Part shown: positions 1 to 5,947 of the stretch, piece after piece
How positions within the stretch are numbered: the stretch's first letter is position 1
How the letters are laid out: every line of letters begins with the position of its first letter
Source of the DNA: an uncultured Bacilli bacterium
Lineage (GTDB): Bacteria; Bacillota_I; Bacilli_A; RF39; UBA660
NCBI GenBank assembly: GCA_934096755.1
Contig: CAKOMU010000052.1
Coordinates: 1 to 6,192 of the forward strand
Direction: 5' to 3'
Length of the DNA: 6,192 nucleotides
Notes under the pieces: generated by a model
Told to the model about the DNA's origin: nothing
Database searches by the model: none
Seen by the model: only the letters and a program-made list of their open reading frames with translations
Made by a program: the position numbers and the translations under genes

Positions 1-31
1 ACCCCAATTCAATATAAAATCGAATCAGGGT
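1..31. repeat. Weak inverted repeat at the window edge
   Basis: The arms ACCCCAATTC (1-10) and GAATCAGGGT (22-31) pair at 8 of 10 positions around an 11-base AT-rich loop, followed by TTTT. It could be the terminator of a gene lying left of the window, but two central mismatches and a very short T-run make this weak. Nothing else in bases 1-80 looks like a gene or RNA. Confidence 0.25.
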
Positions 32-82
32 TTTAAAGTATCTTTTTTAACTGTCTACTTTTTATTGACTAGTTTAAAATAG

Positions 83-111
83 TTTCTTTTTTAGTTTGTT
101 TATGTTATACT
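83..111 (+). promoter_or_regulatory. Extended -10 promoter of the membrane protein/ATPase operon
   Basis: TATACT at 106-111 is preceded by TG at 103-104, giving the extended form TGT-TATACT. The -35 region at the right distance (TTTCTT, 83-88) is a poor match to TTGACA, so recognition would depend on the extended -10. Transcription would begin near 118, just ahead of the ribosome binding site of the gene starting at 136. No other good promoter is visible before the ATPase gene, so this one probably serves both genes. Confidence 0.55.
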
Positions 112-135
112 TTAAAGCAAAGAAAGAGGTTACTT

Positions 136-735
136 ATGTATTCTAAATTTAGTCCTTTAAAACACTTATTTCTAACTATATCATGTCTTTTAATAGGGGC
201 TTTTTTAACCAAAAATATGACTAGTAATTGGTGGCATTTATTTATTATATTATCATTTGCCAGTATCATTTTATCAGTTTATTATTATTTAGAAATGATT
301 AAAGGTAGATTTAGTTTTTCTATAATTATTGCCAATTTATTTTTAATACCGCTTTATTTCCTTTTTAATATTTTTATGGAAATACCGATGCTTTTTTATG
401 ATTTATTTTGTCTTATTCGTAGTATTCCCTCAACATTAGAAGAAAAAGAAGATAAGACTAAAATTAAGGAATATTTAAAAATAAAAAAACCAAGTGGTAT
501 CAAAGAAGATGATTTATTAAATTGTTATTGTACTTATATTCAAACCCTTGCTAAAAAGTGCCTTTATAATGAACCTAATATGCATACTATAATTGAAGCT
601 TTAGATTCAGCTGAACACAAAGAAATTGCAAATAGAAATCATAATGATGAAGTAATGACTTATTATAATTTAACTAATGATTGTTTAGCCACTATTCAAA
701 AATATTATACACATAATGGTCTTTTAAAAAAATAA
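136..735 (+). CDS. Unrecognised multi-spanning membrane protein with soluble C-terminal half
   Basis: I do not recognise this 199-residue protein. The ATG is preceded by AGAGGT (125-130) at a suitable distance. The N-terminal half is hydrophobic with about three to four membrane segments: roughly residues 9-25, 33-52, 61-80 and perhaps 81-97, the last interrupted by acidic residues and ending in LIRSIP. From about residue 100 the chain is charged and looks cytoplasmic and mainly helical (EEKEDKTKIKEYLKIKKP, then a Cys- and Tyr-containing helical stretch to residue 195). There is no cleavable signal peptide, catalytic motif or metal site that I can name. The gene ends 50 bp before the calcium ATPase with no terminator between, so the two are likely co-transcribed. 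A role connected to ion transport or the envelope is only a guess from position. Confidence 0.8.
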   Translation: MYSKFSPLKHLFLTISCLLIGAFLTKNMTSNWWHLFIILSFASIILSVYYYLEMIKGRFSFSIIIANLFLIPLYFLFNIFMEIPMLFYDLFCLIRSIPSTLEEKEDKTKIKEYLKIKKPSGIKEDDLLNCYCTYIQTLAKKCLYNEPNMHTIIEALDSAEHKEIANRNHNDEVMTYYNLTNDCLATIQKYYTHNGLLKK

Positions 736-771
736 AGTTCTAAATTGATTTAAATTTCATAAGTTTATCTT

Positions 772-777
772 GGGAGG
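772..777 (+). promoter_or_regulatory. Ribosome binding site fixing the ATPase start
   Basis: GGGAGG ends 8 bases before the ATG at 786. It is the strongest Shine-Dalgarno match in the 50-bp gap and fixes the start of the ATPase at MGLNDKE. Confidence 0.8.
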
Positions 778-785
778 ACAAGCTT

Positions 786-3356
786 ATGGGATTAAATGAT
801 AAAGAAGTAGTAGAAAGTCGTAAAAAACATGGTAGCAATGAGATTACAGCCAAAAAAAGAAATACTTTCTTACATTTGTTACTAGAATCACTAGGGGATC
901 CAATTATTAAAATCCTACTAATTGCTTTAGCCATTAAAGTAGTTGTTTTATTTCAAAACTTTGATTGGTATGAAACTATTGGAATTTTAATTGCCATTTT
1001 ACTAGCCTCATTTATTTCATCGATTAGTGAATATGGTAGTGAAAAAGCTTTTGTACGACTTCAAACGGAATCATTAAAAACCAAATGTAAAGTTATAAGA
1101 AACAATACTTTGATGGAGGTTCCTATAAATGAGTTAGTAGTAGGTGATTTAGTTTGTCTTTCAAGTGGGGACAAAATTCCAGCTGACGGGTATTTAACTA
1201 AAGGTAATTTGAGTGTCGATGAATCTTTGCTAAATGGGGAAACCAAAGAAGCTAAAAAAGTGGCTCAAACAGGTAATACATCGACAGAACAAAATTTAGT
1301 ATATCGTGGATCTGTTGTTTACAATGGTGAAGCTAGCATGTATGTAAGCAAAGTAGGGGACAGTACAGTCTTAGGTAAAATATCACAAGAATTACAAGAA
1401 GAAATTCCTGAAAGTCCTCTCAAAACTAAATTAAGAGGTTTAGCTCAAACAATTAGTAAAATTGGTTATGTAGGAGCTTTGTTGGCTAGTTTATCTTATC
1501 TGTTTTCCAGTATTGTGATTGCCAATAATTTTTCTTGGGATTTAATTAAATTAACTCTTACTGATTTTTCCGTCATGTTTAATCATTTACTTTATGCTTT
1601 GACTTTATCAGTCACAATTATTGTAGTAGCAGTTCCTGAAGGATTGCCGATGATGATTACCTTGGTTTTATCAAGTAATATGAAAAAAATGCTTAAAGAT
1701 AATGTTTTAGTACGTAAATTAGTGGGTATTGAAACCGCGGGAAGTCTAAATGTCTTACTTACTGATAAAACAGGTACCTTAACCAAAGGAGTTTTAAAAG
1801 TAACAGAATTTGTTACGCCAGATTTAAAGAGTTTTAAAACATTTGGAGAGTTAAATAAAGAAATATATTATGATTCTTTAGTTTTAAATAATCAAAGTAC
1901 TTTAAGCAATGATAAAATTATCGGTGGCAATTCAACTGATCGAGCATTACTGGAATTTGTCGGTTCCAAAAAATTTATGCCCAAAACGATATTAAAAAAA
2001 ACACCATTTGATAGTAATTTAAAATATAGTAGTATTACTTTAAATGATGGCACCATATATATTAAAGGAGCTAAAGAAGTTATTCTACCTAAATGTCGAT
2101 ATACTGTGGATTATTTTGGTAAAAAAACTGTATTTTTAAATAAGAGTCTAATTGAAAAAAAGATTGAGAGTTTTACCAAAAATTCAGGACGTGTTCTTGT
2201 TTTTGCTTATGGTAAGTCTTTAGACGAACTTACCTTATTAGGATTTGTCAATATTAAAGATGAACTGCGTAAGGAAGCTAAAATGGGCATTAAGATTATT
2301 AAAGAAGCTGGTATTAAACCAATTATGATTACAGGGGATGCGATTGATACAGCTAGATCGATTGCAAAAGAGGTTGGTCTTCTTACATTTAACAATAATT
2401 TAGTAATTAGCAGTAGTGAACTAGCTAAAATGACTGATGAAGAAGTAAAACAAAAATTACCTAATCTCGCAGTTATTGCAAGAGCTCTTCCACAAGATAA
2501 AAGTAGGATGGTTAATATTATTGAATCTATGGGATATATTGTCGGCATGACTGGCGATGGAGTAAATGATGCACCCGCCCTCAAAAAAGCCAATGTTGGT
2601 TTTGCTATGGGCAGTGGAACAGAAGTTGCTAAAGAAGCTGCTGATATTGTCATTTTAGATAACAATATTTTGTCGATTAGTAAAGCAATTTTATATGGTC
2701 GTACTATTTTTAAAAGTATTCGAAAATTTATTATTTATCAATTAACTGTTAATATGTGTGCTTTAGTATTATCTATTTTAGGATCTTTTATAGGAGTATC
2801 TACTCCAATTACTATAGTCCAAATGCTATGGTTAAACATGATCATGGACACTTTCGCCGGCATTGCTTTTTCTTTTGAATCACCTTTACCAGAATACATG
2901 CAAGAAAATCCTAAAAAAAGTGATACTCCAATTATGAATAAATACATGTATAGTCAAATTATTTGGACAGGAACATATTGTGCCTTAATTTGTATGTTGT
3001 TTTTAAAATTACCTATTATTAAAAGTATTATTAGGTATTCACCTGACCAAAAGTATTTGTTGACCGCGTATTTTGCTATGTTCATCTTCATGGGAATCTT
3101 TAATGCATTTAATGCCAGAACAACCCGAATCAACATTTTTGCCAATTTAAACACTAATAAAGTATTTTTAATTGTGTTTGGTTTTATTTTTGTTGCTCAA
3201 CTTTGGATTATTTATAATGGGGGAAGCATTTTTAGAACCTATGGTCTTACTTTTAAAGAATTAATTTTGGTCTTTGTGATTGCTTTAAGTGTCTTTCCGG
3301 TTGATTGGCTGCGAAAGTATATTTTAAAGAAAAAAAACATAGCTATCAATATATGA
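786..3356 (+). CDS. Calcium-transporting P-type ATPase, PMCA-like (type IIB)
   Basis: This 856-residue protein is a full-length P2-type cation pump that should export Ca2+ from the cytoplasm using ATP. Seen in order: a short N-terminal cytoplasmic part (DKEVVESRKKHGSNEI, typical of the cation ATPase N-terminal domain), TM1-TM2 (about 36-80), an actuator domain with N150-G-E-T where the family usually has TGES, TM3-TM4 with PEGLP at 284-288, the phosphorylation site DKTGTLT with D327, a compact nucleotide domain with KGA at 427-429, the hinge TGDGVNDAP at 589-597, and six C-terminal membrane segments. The ion-site residues fit the plasma-membrane type: E285 in TM4, QLTVN with N656 in TM5, and N684/D688 in the TM6 stretch WLNMIMDTFAG. 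The TM5 glutamate that SERCA uses for its second Ca2+ site appears to be alanine (A659), so one Ca2+ per cycle is expected. No calmodulin-binding tail is seen; the protein ends shortly after TM10. Class is secure; Ca2+ rather than another cation is inferred from family. Confidence 0.93.
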   Translation: MGLNDKEVVESRKKHGSNEITAKKRNTFLHLLLESLGDPIIKILLIALAIKVVVLFQNFDWYETIGILIAILLASFISSISEYGSEKAFVRLQTESLKTKCKVIRNNTLMEVPINELVVGDLVCLSSGDKIPADGYLTKGNLSVDESLLNGETKEAKKVAQTGNTSTEQNLVYRGSVVYNGEASMYVSKVGDSTVLGKISQELQEEIPESPLKTKLRGLAQTISKIGYVGALLASLSYLFSSIVIANNFSWDLIKLTLTDFSVMFNHLLYALTLSVTIIVVAVPEGLPMMITLVLSSNMKKMLKDNVLVRKLVGIETAGSLNVLLTDKTGTLTKGVLKVTEFVTPDLKSFKTFGELNKEIYYDSLVLNNQSTLSNDKIIGGNSTDRALLEFVGSKKFMPKTILKKTPFDSNLKYSSITLNDGTIYIKGAKEVILPKCRYTVDYFGKKTVFLNKSLIEKKIESFTKNSGRVLVFAYGKSLDELTLLGFVNIKDELRKEAKMGIKIIKEAGIKPIMITGDAIDTARSIAKEVGLLTFNNNLVISSSELAKMTDEEVKQKLPNLAVIARALPQDKSRMVNIIESMGYIVGMTGDGVNDAPALKKANVGFAMGSGTEVAKEAADIVILDNNILSISKAILYGRTIFKSIRKFIIYQLTVNMCALVLSILGSFIGVSTPITIVQMLWLNMIMDTFAGIAFSFESPLPEYMQENPKKSDTPIMNKYMYSQIIWTGTYCALICMLFLKLPIIKSIIRYSPDQKYLLTAYFAMFIFMGIFNAFNARTTRINIFANLNTNKVFLIVFGFIFVAQLWIIYNGGSIFRTYGLTFKELILVFVIALSVFPVDWLRKYILKKKNIAINI

Positions 3357-3385
3357 TTGTTATCTGTACACATGTTTGATATAAT
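3357..3385 (+). promoter_or_regulatory. Near-consensus promoter of the zinc-ribbon/DUF2752 operon
   Basis: TTGTTA (3357-3362), a 17-base spacer and a perfect TATAAT (3380-3385) with TG at 3377-3378 make a strong sigma-A promoter. It starts at the base after the ATPase stop codon. Predicted initiation near 3392 leaves a leader of about 15 bases containing GTGAGG (3396-3401), the ribosome binding site. Confidence 0.8.
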
Positions 3386-3406
3386 TAAAGAGAAAGTGAG
3401 GTAAAT

Positions 3407-3874
3407 ATGGCAAAGTTTTGTGCAAATTGTGGTAATGAATTAAGTGAAAATTCTAGTTTTTGTCCTTCTTGTGGTGCTAGTACAGAAAGCTCTAATTCGA
3501 GTTCAACCAATGTTAATGGAACTCGTCCCGTATTAGTTACTCGTAATATAGGGGTTGCTATTATTCTTTCAATAGTGACTTGTGGTATTTACGGTATCTA
3601 TTGGTTTATCATGATGACTGATGAATCCAATATGCTAAGTGATGAACAAACTGCATCAGGTGGTTTAGCATTTCTTTACAGCTTATTAACTTGTGGCATC
3701 TACTCAATTTACTGGAGTTATAAAATGGGACAAAAGATGGCTGATGCTGGTCGAAAATACAATTTACCAATCAGTGATAATTCTACTCTATATTTAGTGT
3801 TATCGATTTTTGGTTTAAGTATTGTCAATTACTGTTTAATTCAAAATGATTTAAATCGTTTTTCTAATCAATGA
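3407..3874 (+). CDS. Zinc-ribbon and DUF4234 membrane protein
   Basis: This 155-residue protein begins with a compact zinc ribbon: C5-x2-C8 and C19-x2-C22 in FCANCGN and FCPSCGA contexts, which should bind one Zn2+. A Ser/Thr/Asn-rich linker (about 25-39) follows, then a membrane domain that resembles DUF4234 (about 42-152). The membrane domain carries the element TCGIYxIYW twice (58-66 and 95-103), each at the end of a hydrophobic segment, and a third hydrophobic segment (about 129-145) ending in QNDLNRF. This zinc-ribbon plus small membrane domain architecture is frequent in Bacillota, but its biochemical role is not established. It has its own strong promoter and ribosome binding site, and overlaps the next gene by four bases, so the two proteins are probably made together at similar levels. 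The ATG at 3407 is the only start that keeps the first Cys pair at the N-terminus. Confidence 0.88.
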   Translation: MAKFCANCGNELSENSSFCPSCGASTESSNSSSTNVNGTRPVLVTRNIGVAIILSIVTCGIYGIYWFIMMTDESNMLSDEQTASGGLAFLYSLLTCGIYSIYWSYKMGQKMADAGRKYNLPISDNSTLYLVLSIFGLSIVNYCLIQNDLNRFSNQ

Positions 3875-4236
3875 AAAAACATAAAATATTGATAGTTTGT
3901 GTAGTAGGGGTAGTAATATATTATTTCCTTTTTACACAGCTAAATTTTAGGATTCCTTGTCTTTTTCACACTCTAACAGGCTTTTATTGTCCTGGTTGTG
4001 GAATTACGAGAATGTTTGTTTCGTTGTTAAAACTAGATTTTTATCAAGCGTTTCGTTATAATCCACTAGTGTTTATTTTGTTGATTCTTTATGGATTATA
4101 TAGAGTGGTAAATTTAAAATGGCACATATACATTACAAATAAATTAATTTATTTTCTCTTGTTTATTGTCATAGTTTACGGCATTTTACGAAATATTGAA
4201 GTATTTAGTTATTTAAGACCGACAATAGTTCATTAA
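3871..4236 (+). CDS. DUF2752 membrane protein
   Basis: This 121-residue protein has the hallmarks of DUF2752: a hydrophobic N-terminal helix (about 6-22), C30 in IPCLFHTLTG, the core CPGCGITR (C40, C43, R47), a short helix, then DFYQAFRYNP (56-65), and two more membrane helices (about 67-80 and 93-108). Three cysteines near one face hint at metal binding or redox chemistry, but no function is established for the family. The start codon lies in ATGA (3871-3874), overlapping the stop of the zinc-ribbon gene, and no good Shine-Dalgarno sequence precedes it, so translation is probably coupled to the upstream gene by termination and re-initiation. A hairpin terminator follows at once. The pairing with a zinc-ribbon membrane protein suggests, but does not prove, a joint role in the membrane. 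Confidence 0.87.
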   Translation: MKKHKILIVCVVGVVIYYFLFTQLNFRIPCLFHTLTGFYCPGCGITRMFVSLLKLDFYQAFRYNPLVFILLILYGLYRVVNLKWHIYITNKLIYFLLFIVIVYGILRNIEVFSYLRPTIVH

Positions 4237-4243
4237 AAAATGC

Positions 4244-4274
4244 AAAAAAAGACTTGTCAAACAGTCTTTTTTTT
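4244..4274 (+). terminator. Intrinsic terminator of the DUF2752 operon
   Basis: A-tract plus GACT(T)GT pairs with ACAGTC and the following T-tract, with one bulged T and a CAA loop. Eight T residues follow (4267-4274). The A-tract/T-tract symmetry means it may work in both directions. Confidence 0.8.
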
Positions 4275-4282
4275 GTTATCAT
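4254..4282 (+). promoter_or_regulatory. tRNA-Met promoter embedded in the upstream terminator
   Basis: TTGTCA (4254-4259, 5 of 6 to consensus) is separated by exactly 17 bases from TATCAT (4277-4282, 5 of 6). The -35 lies in the stem and loop of the terminator, and the spacer contains its T-tract. Initiation near 4289 would leave only about five bases before the tRNA. Confidence 0.65.
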
Positions 4283-4293
4283 TAAAAAGCAAT

Positions 4294-4370
4294 GGCGAGA
4301 TAGCTCAGCTGGCTAGAGCATCCGGTTCATACCCGGCAGGTCGAGAGTTCGAATCTCCCTCTCGCTACCA
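4294..4370 (+). tRNA. tRNA-Met (anticodon CAT), elongator type
   Basis: A 77-base cloverleaf with encoded CCA (4368-4370). The acceptor arms GGCGAGA and TCTCGCT pair (first pair G-T), the D stem GCTC/GAGC is perfect, the anticodon CAT is at 4328-4330 in the loop TTCATAC, and the T loop is TTCGAAT. The G1-T72 pairing and overall resemblance to the Bacillus elongator tRNA-Met (GGTTCATACCC and CGCTACCA) argue against initiator tRNA, which has a C1-A72 mismatch. A tRNA-Ile with modified CAT is less likely because its loop context differs. Two stem positions look unpaired: T27-C43 in the anticodon stem and A50-C64 in the T stem. The gene has its own promoter and terminator and appears monocistronic. 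Confidence 0.93.
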
Positions 4371-4380
4371 AATAGAAATA

Positions 4381-4405
4381 AACTCGAACTTTTCGAGTTT
4401 TTTTT
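4381..4405 (+). terminator. Terminator of the tRNA-Met gene
   Basis: The perfect 8-bp stem AACTCGAA/TTCGAGTT with a three-base loop runs into a T-tract ending at 4405. It starts 10 bases after the tRNA CCA end. Confidence 0.88.
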
Positions 4406-4463
4406 GACTTTTCAATTAATAAAAATAGGTATTATAAAAACAAATTTTTAGAGGGAAGTTAGC

Positions 4464-4715
4464 ATAATAAATATCGAAAGTCTAAAAGAATATATAGGAA
4501 TTATTCTAGAAGAAAATTTTATGGAACTTGCCACGAAAATTTATAGGATAACAGATTTTATTTGTGATGATTATCCTAAATATAAAGAATGTTTTTTACT
4601 AAACAATTACAGGGGACTGTAAATAATAACAATTATTCACAAAAGGATTAACAAATTACTTAAAAAGTATTGCATTTTATCAATAAATAGTGTAAATTAC
4701 CTATTGAGATGTGCC
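4464..4715 (+). pseudogene. Decayed short gene, possibly a GNAT acetyltransferase remnant
   Basis: A frame reads from ATA at 4464 to TAA at 4620 (52 codons), and the same frame stays open after it until TAG at 4716. The translation looks like real protein (IESLKEYIGIILEEN, then LATKIYRITDF and ICDDYPKYKE). A good ribosome binding site, GAGGGA (4451-4456), lies 7 bases before the ATA, exactly where an ATG should be, which suggests the start was lost by G-to-A mutation. The only ATG in the frame is at 4521 with no ribosome binding site. The DDYPKYKE stretch, followed after the stop by IITIIHKRI, resembles the N-terminal part of some GNAT acetyltransferases of Bacillota, but this is from memory and the family call is tentative. 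The remnant is much shorter than a GNAT protein, so an internal deletion is likely. A hairpin terminator follows. Alternatively it is a short intact gene using a rare start. Confidence 0.45.
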
Positions 4716-4746
4716 TAGGAAACTTTTGAAGCCCTAGGTCTTTTTC
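4714..4746 (+). terminator. Hairpin terminator behind the decayed + strand gene
   Basis: CCTAGG (4714-4719) pairs with CCTAGG (4733-4738), and an inner CTT/AAG stem (4723-4725 with 4729-4731) closes on a TTG loop. TCTTTTTC follows directly. The T-rich side points to the + strand; on the - strand no T-tract follows the hairpin. Confidence 0.6.
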
Positions 4747-4786
4747 ATTTTTTATTGTTTAGATGTTTGACTTGTAAATTTTGCTT

Positions 4787-5065
4787 TTATATTAATTCGA
4801 TTCTAATTCCTAAAACACCATATTGTTCTTGTTTTTCTTTAGTATAGAATTTCAAGAACATTAATTAATTCTTCTTTAGCCATAGACTTATCAGATAAAA
4901 TAGAAATATCAAAATCTCTAAATAGTTCTAGAAAAGTATTATATCTTAATAGTCCTACAGCTTTAGTATTAAATGATTCCTTTAATTCAGATTCATTTAA
5001 AAACATAATTGTATCTCCAATCTTAATTTGTTGTCTTTTTCAATGTTGAAGTGTTGTACTTCAAA
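4787..5065 (-). pseudogene. ASCH-domain protein pseudogene, frameshifted and N-terminally truncated
   Basis: Read on the - strand, three frames join into one ASCH-like protein. From about 5065 the frame gives EVQHFNIEK; the frame then shifts at the five-T run 5036-5040 (an A lost on the coding strand) to RQQIKIGDTIMFLN and on through VGLLRYNTFLELFRDFDIS to EELINVLE; a second shift near 4847-4853 leads to FYTKEKQEQYGVLGIRIELI and a TAA at 4787-4789. Without these repairs the middle frame stops at 4839-4841. The pattern EKRQ-x-IKIGD-x-I near the start, RY-x-TF-x-ELF in the middle and YTKE...YGVLGIRIEL at the end is characteristic of small ASCH proteins (RNA-binding fold related to PUA domains, some acting on modified nucleosides). 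The first 20-30 residues are missing, replaced by the promoter region of the rightward ABC operon. Sequencing errors could produce frameshifts, but the missing N-terminus would remain. Confidence 0.78.
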
Positions 5066-5086
5066 TTTAAATTAACATTACGTAAT
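5046..5086. promoter_or_regulatory. Palindromes ahead of the ABC transporter promoter (possible operators)
   Basis: Two perfect dyads lie just upstream of the promoter: TTGAAGT-gttgt-ACTTCAA (5046-5064, 7-bp arms) and the 10-bp palindrome ATTACGTAAT (5077-5086), which ends 4 bases before the -35. Their position suits a regulator site. The first overlaps remains of the ASCH gene and may be chance; no known operator is recognised. Confidence 0.3.
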
Positions 5087-5090
5087 AGTG

Positions 5091-5120
5091 TTGATATTTA
5101 GATGTTATTTTTGTTATAAT
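5091..5120 (+). promoter_or_regulatory. Promoter of the polysaccharide-export ABC operon
   Basis: TTGATA (5091-5096, 5 of 6), an 18-base spacer and a perfect TATAAT (5115-5120) with TG at 5112-5113. Initiation near 5127 gives a very short leader with the ribosome binding site AAAGGA (5128-5133). Confidence 0.8.
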
Positions 5121-5143
5121 ACAAAAGAAAGGATATTTATTGC

Positions 5144-5938
5144 ATGAAAAAAATTATCAATAATTTAAAGTATACTTACCATAAATATGGTTTTTTATTA
5201 CAACAATTAGTTTCAAGAGATTTTAAAGTTAAATATAAAAGAAGTGTTTTAGGCATCTTTTGGAGTCTTTTATACCCAATTTTAATGATGGCTGTTATGG
5301 CAATTGTCTTTTCTAATGTATTTAAGTTTACAACACCAGGAGTAAGTTATTTAGCCTATTTGCAAATTGGGTTAACATTTTTTAACTATTATAGTGAAGC
5401 CTCAAATCTAGCTATGAGTAGTGTAGTAGCAAATTTTAGTTTAATCAATAAAGTGTATATTCCCAAATATATATTCCCATTATCAAAATGTTTATTTGTG
5501 GGAATTAATTTTCTATTAACTCTTATTCCTTTATACGCAGTTATTCTTTTAACTGGTACCGGTTTAAATTGGTGGCATTTATTACTACCATTTGCTTTTT
5601 TATGCTTATTCTTATTTACTGTTGGTATGAGTTTTATATTATCTACCGTGGCAGTATTTTTAAGAGATATGTTTTACATTTACGGTATTGTGATTACGAT
5701 TTGGACATACTTAACTCCAATTATGTATGATATTTCGACATTAAGTCCAGCTTTTGCTTTTATTTTAAAGTTTAATCCACTATATCAATACATCAATTTT
5801 GCAAGAACCATTATTTTATATGGTCATTGTCCAACTCTTGGTCAATTTGCAGGATGTCTAGTATCAGCCTTACTTGTCTTTTTCATCGGTATTTTTACTT
5901 TTAAAAAGAATCAAGACAAATTTATTTATTATGTTTAG
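5144..5938 (+). CDS. ABC-2 permease of a polysaccharide/teichoic acid exporter (Wzm/TagG-like)
   Basis: This 264-residue integral membrane protein has the full length and layout of the ABC-2 permeases that export lipid-linked glycans. An amphipathic N-terminal helix (YGFLLQQLVSRDFKVKYK, residues 15-32) leads into LGIFWSLLYPILMM at the start of TM1 (about 36-56), the classic signature of this family. Further segments lie at about 66-85, 107-135, 141-170, 177-195 and 231-252. The cytoplasmic element INKVYIPKYIFPLSK (about 101-115) and the C-terminal FKKNQDKFIYYV are also typical. It would form a homodimeric channel with the ATPase encoded next, 9 bases after its stop. AAAGGA lies 10 bases before the ATG. 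The cargo (teichoic acid, capsule or O-antigen-like polymer) cannot be told from the permease alone; sugar-synthesis genes would be expected to the right of the window. Confidence 0.9.
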   Translation: MKKIINNLKYTYHKYGFLLQQLVSRDFKVKYKRSVLGIFWSLLYPILMMAVMAIVFSNVFKFTTPGVSYLAYLQIGLTFFNYYSEASNLAMSSVVANFSLINKVYIPKYIFPLSKCLFVGINFLLTLIPLYAVILLTGTGLNWWHLLLPFAFLCLFLFTVGMSFILSTVAVFLRDMFYIYGIVITIWTYLTPIMYDISTLSPAFAFILKFNPLYQYINFARTIILYGHCPTLGQFAGCLVSALLVFFIGIFTFKKNQDKFIYYV

Positions 5939-5947
5939 GAGGATAAC

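Noticed and set aside
2207..2665. Minus-strand open frame of 152 codons inside the ATPase
   Set aside because: It is antisense to the conserved hinge and phosphorylation domains of a certain gene, has no homology that I recognise and reflects the codon bias of the + strand gene.
786..3874. Mycoplasma-like code with TGA read as Trp
   Set aside because: TGA ends both the ATPase and the zinc-ribbon gene at family-appropriate lengths, and Trp is encoded by TGG throughout.
4404..4435. Promoter for the decayed + strand gene (TTGACT at 4404-4409, TATTAT at 4430-4435)
   Set aside because: The spacer is 20 bases, too long for a normal promoter, and the -35 lies in the tRNA terminator T-tract. Not listed as a feature.
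4670..4746. Small RNA made from TTGCAT (4670) and TAAATT (4693) ending at the CCTAGG hairpin
   Set aside because: The -35 matches only three of six bases and the transcript would be about 40 bases, mostly the hairpin. A terminator of the decayed gene explains it more simply.
4348..4810. Attachment-site repeat of the tRNA 3' end
   Set aside because: The only similar downstream string (TTCGATTCT near 4796) is short and imperfect; no integrase is visible.
221..5582. 17-base identity between the first gene (near 226) and the permease (near 5567), both encoding NWWHL
   Set aside because: A short match in Trp/His/Leu membrane segments of an AT-rich genome; no further similarity on either side.
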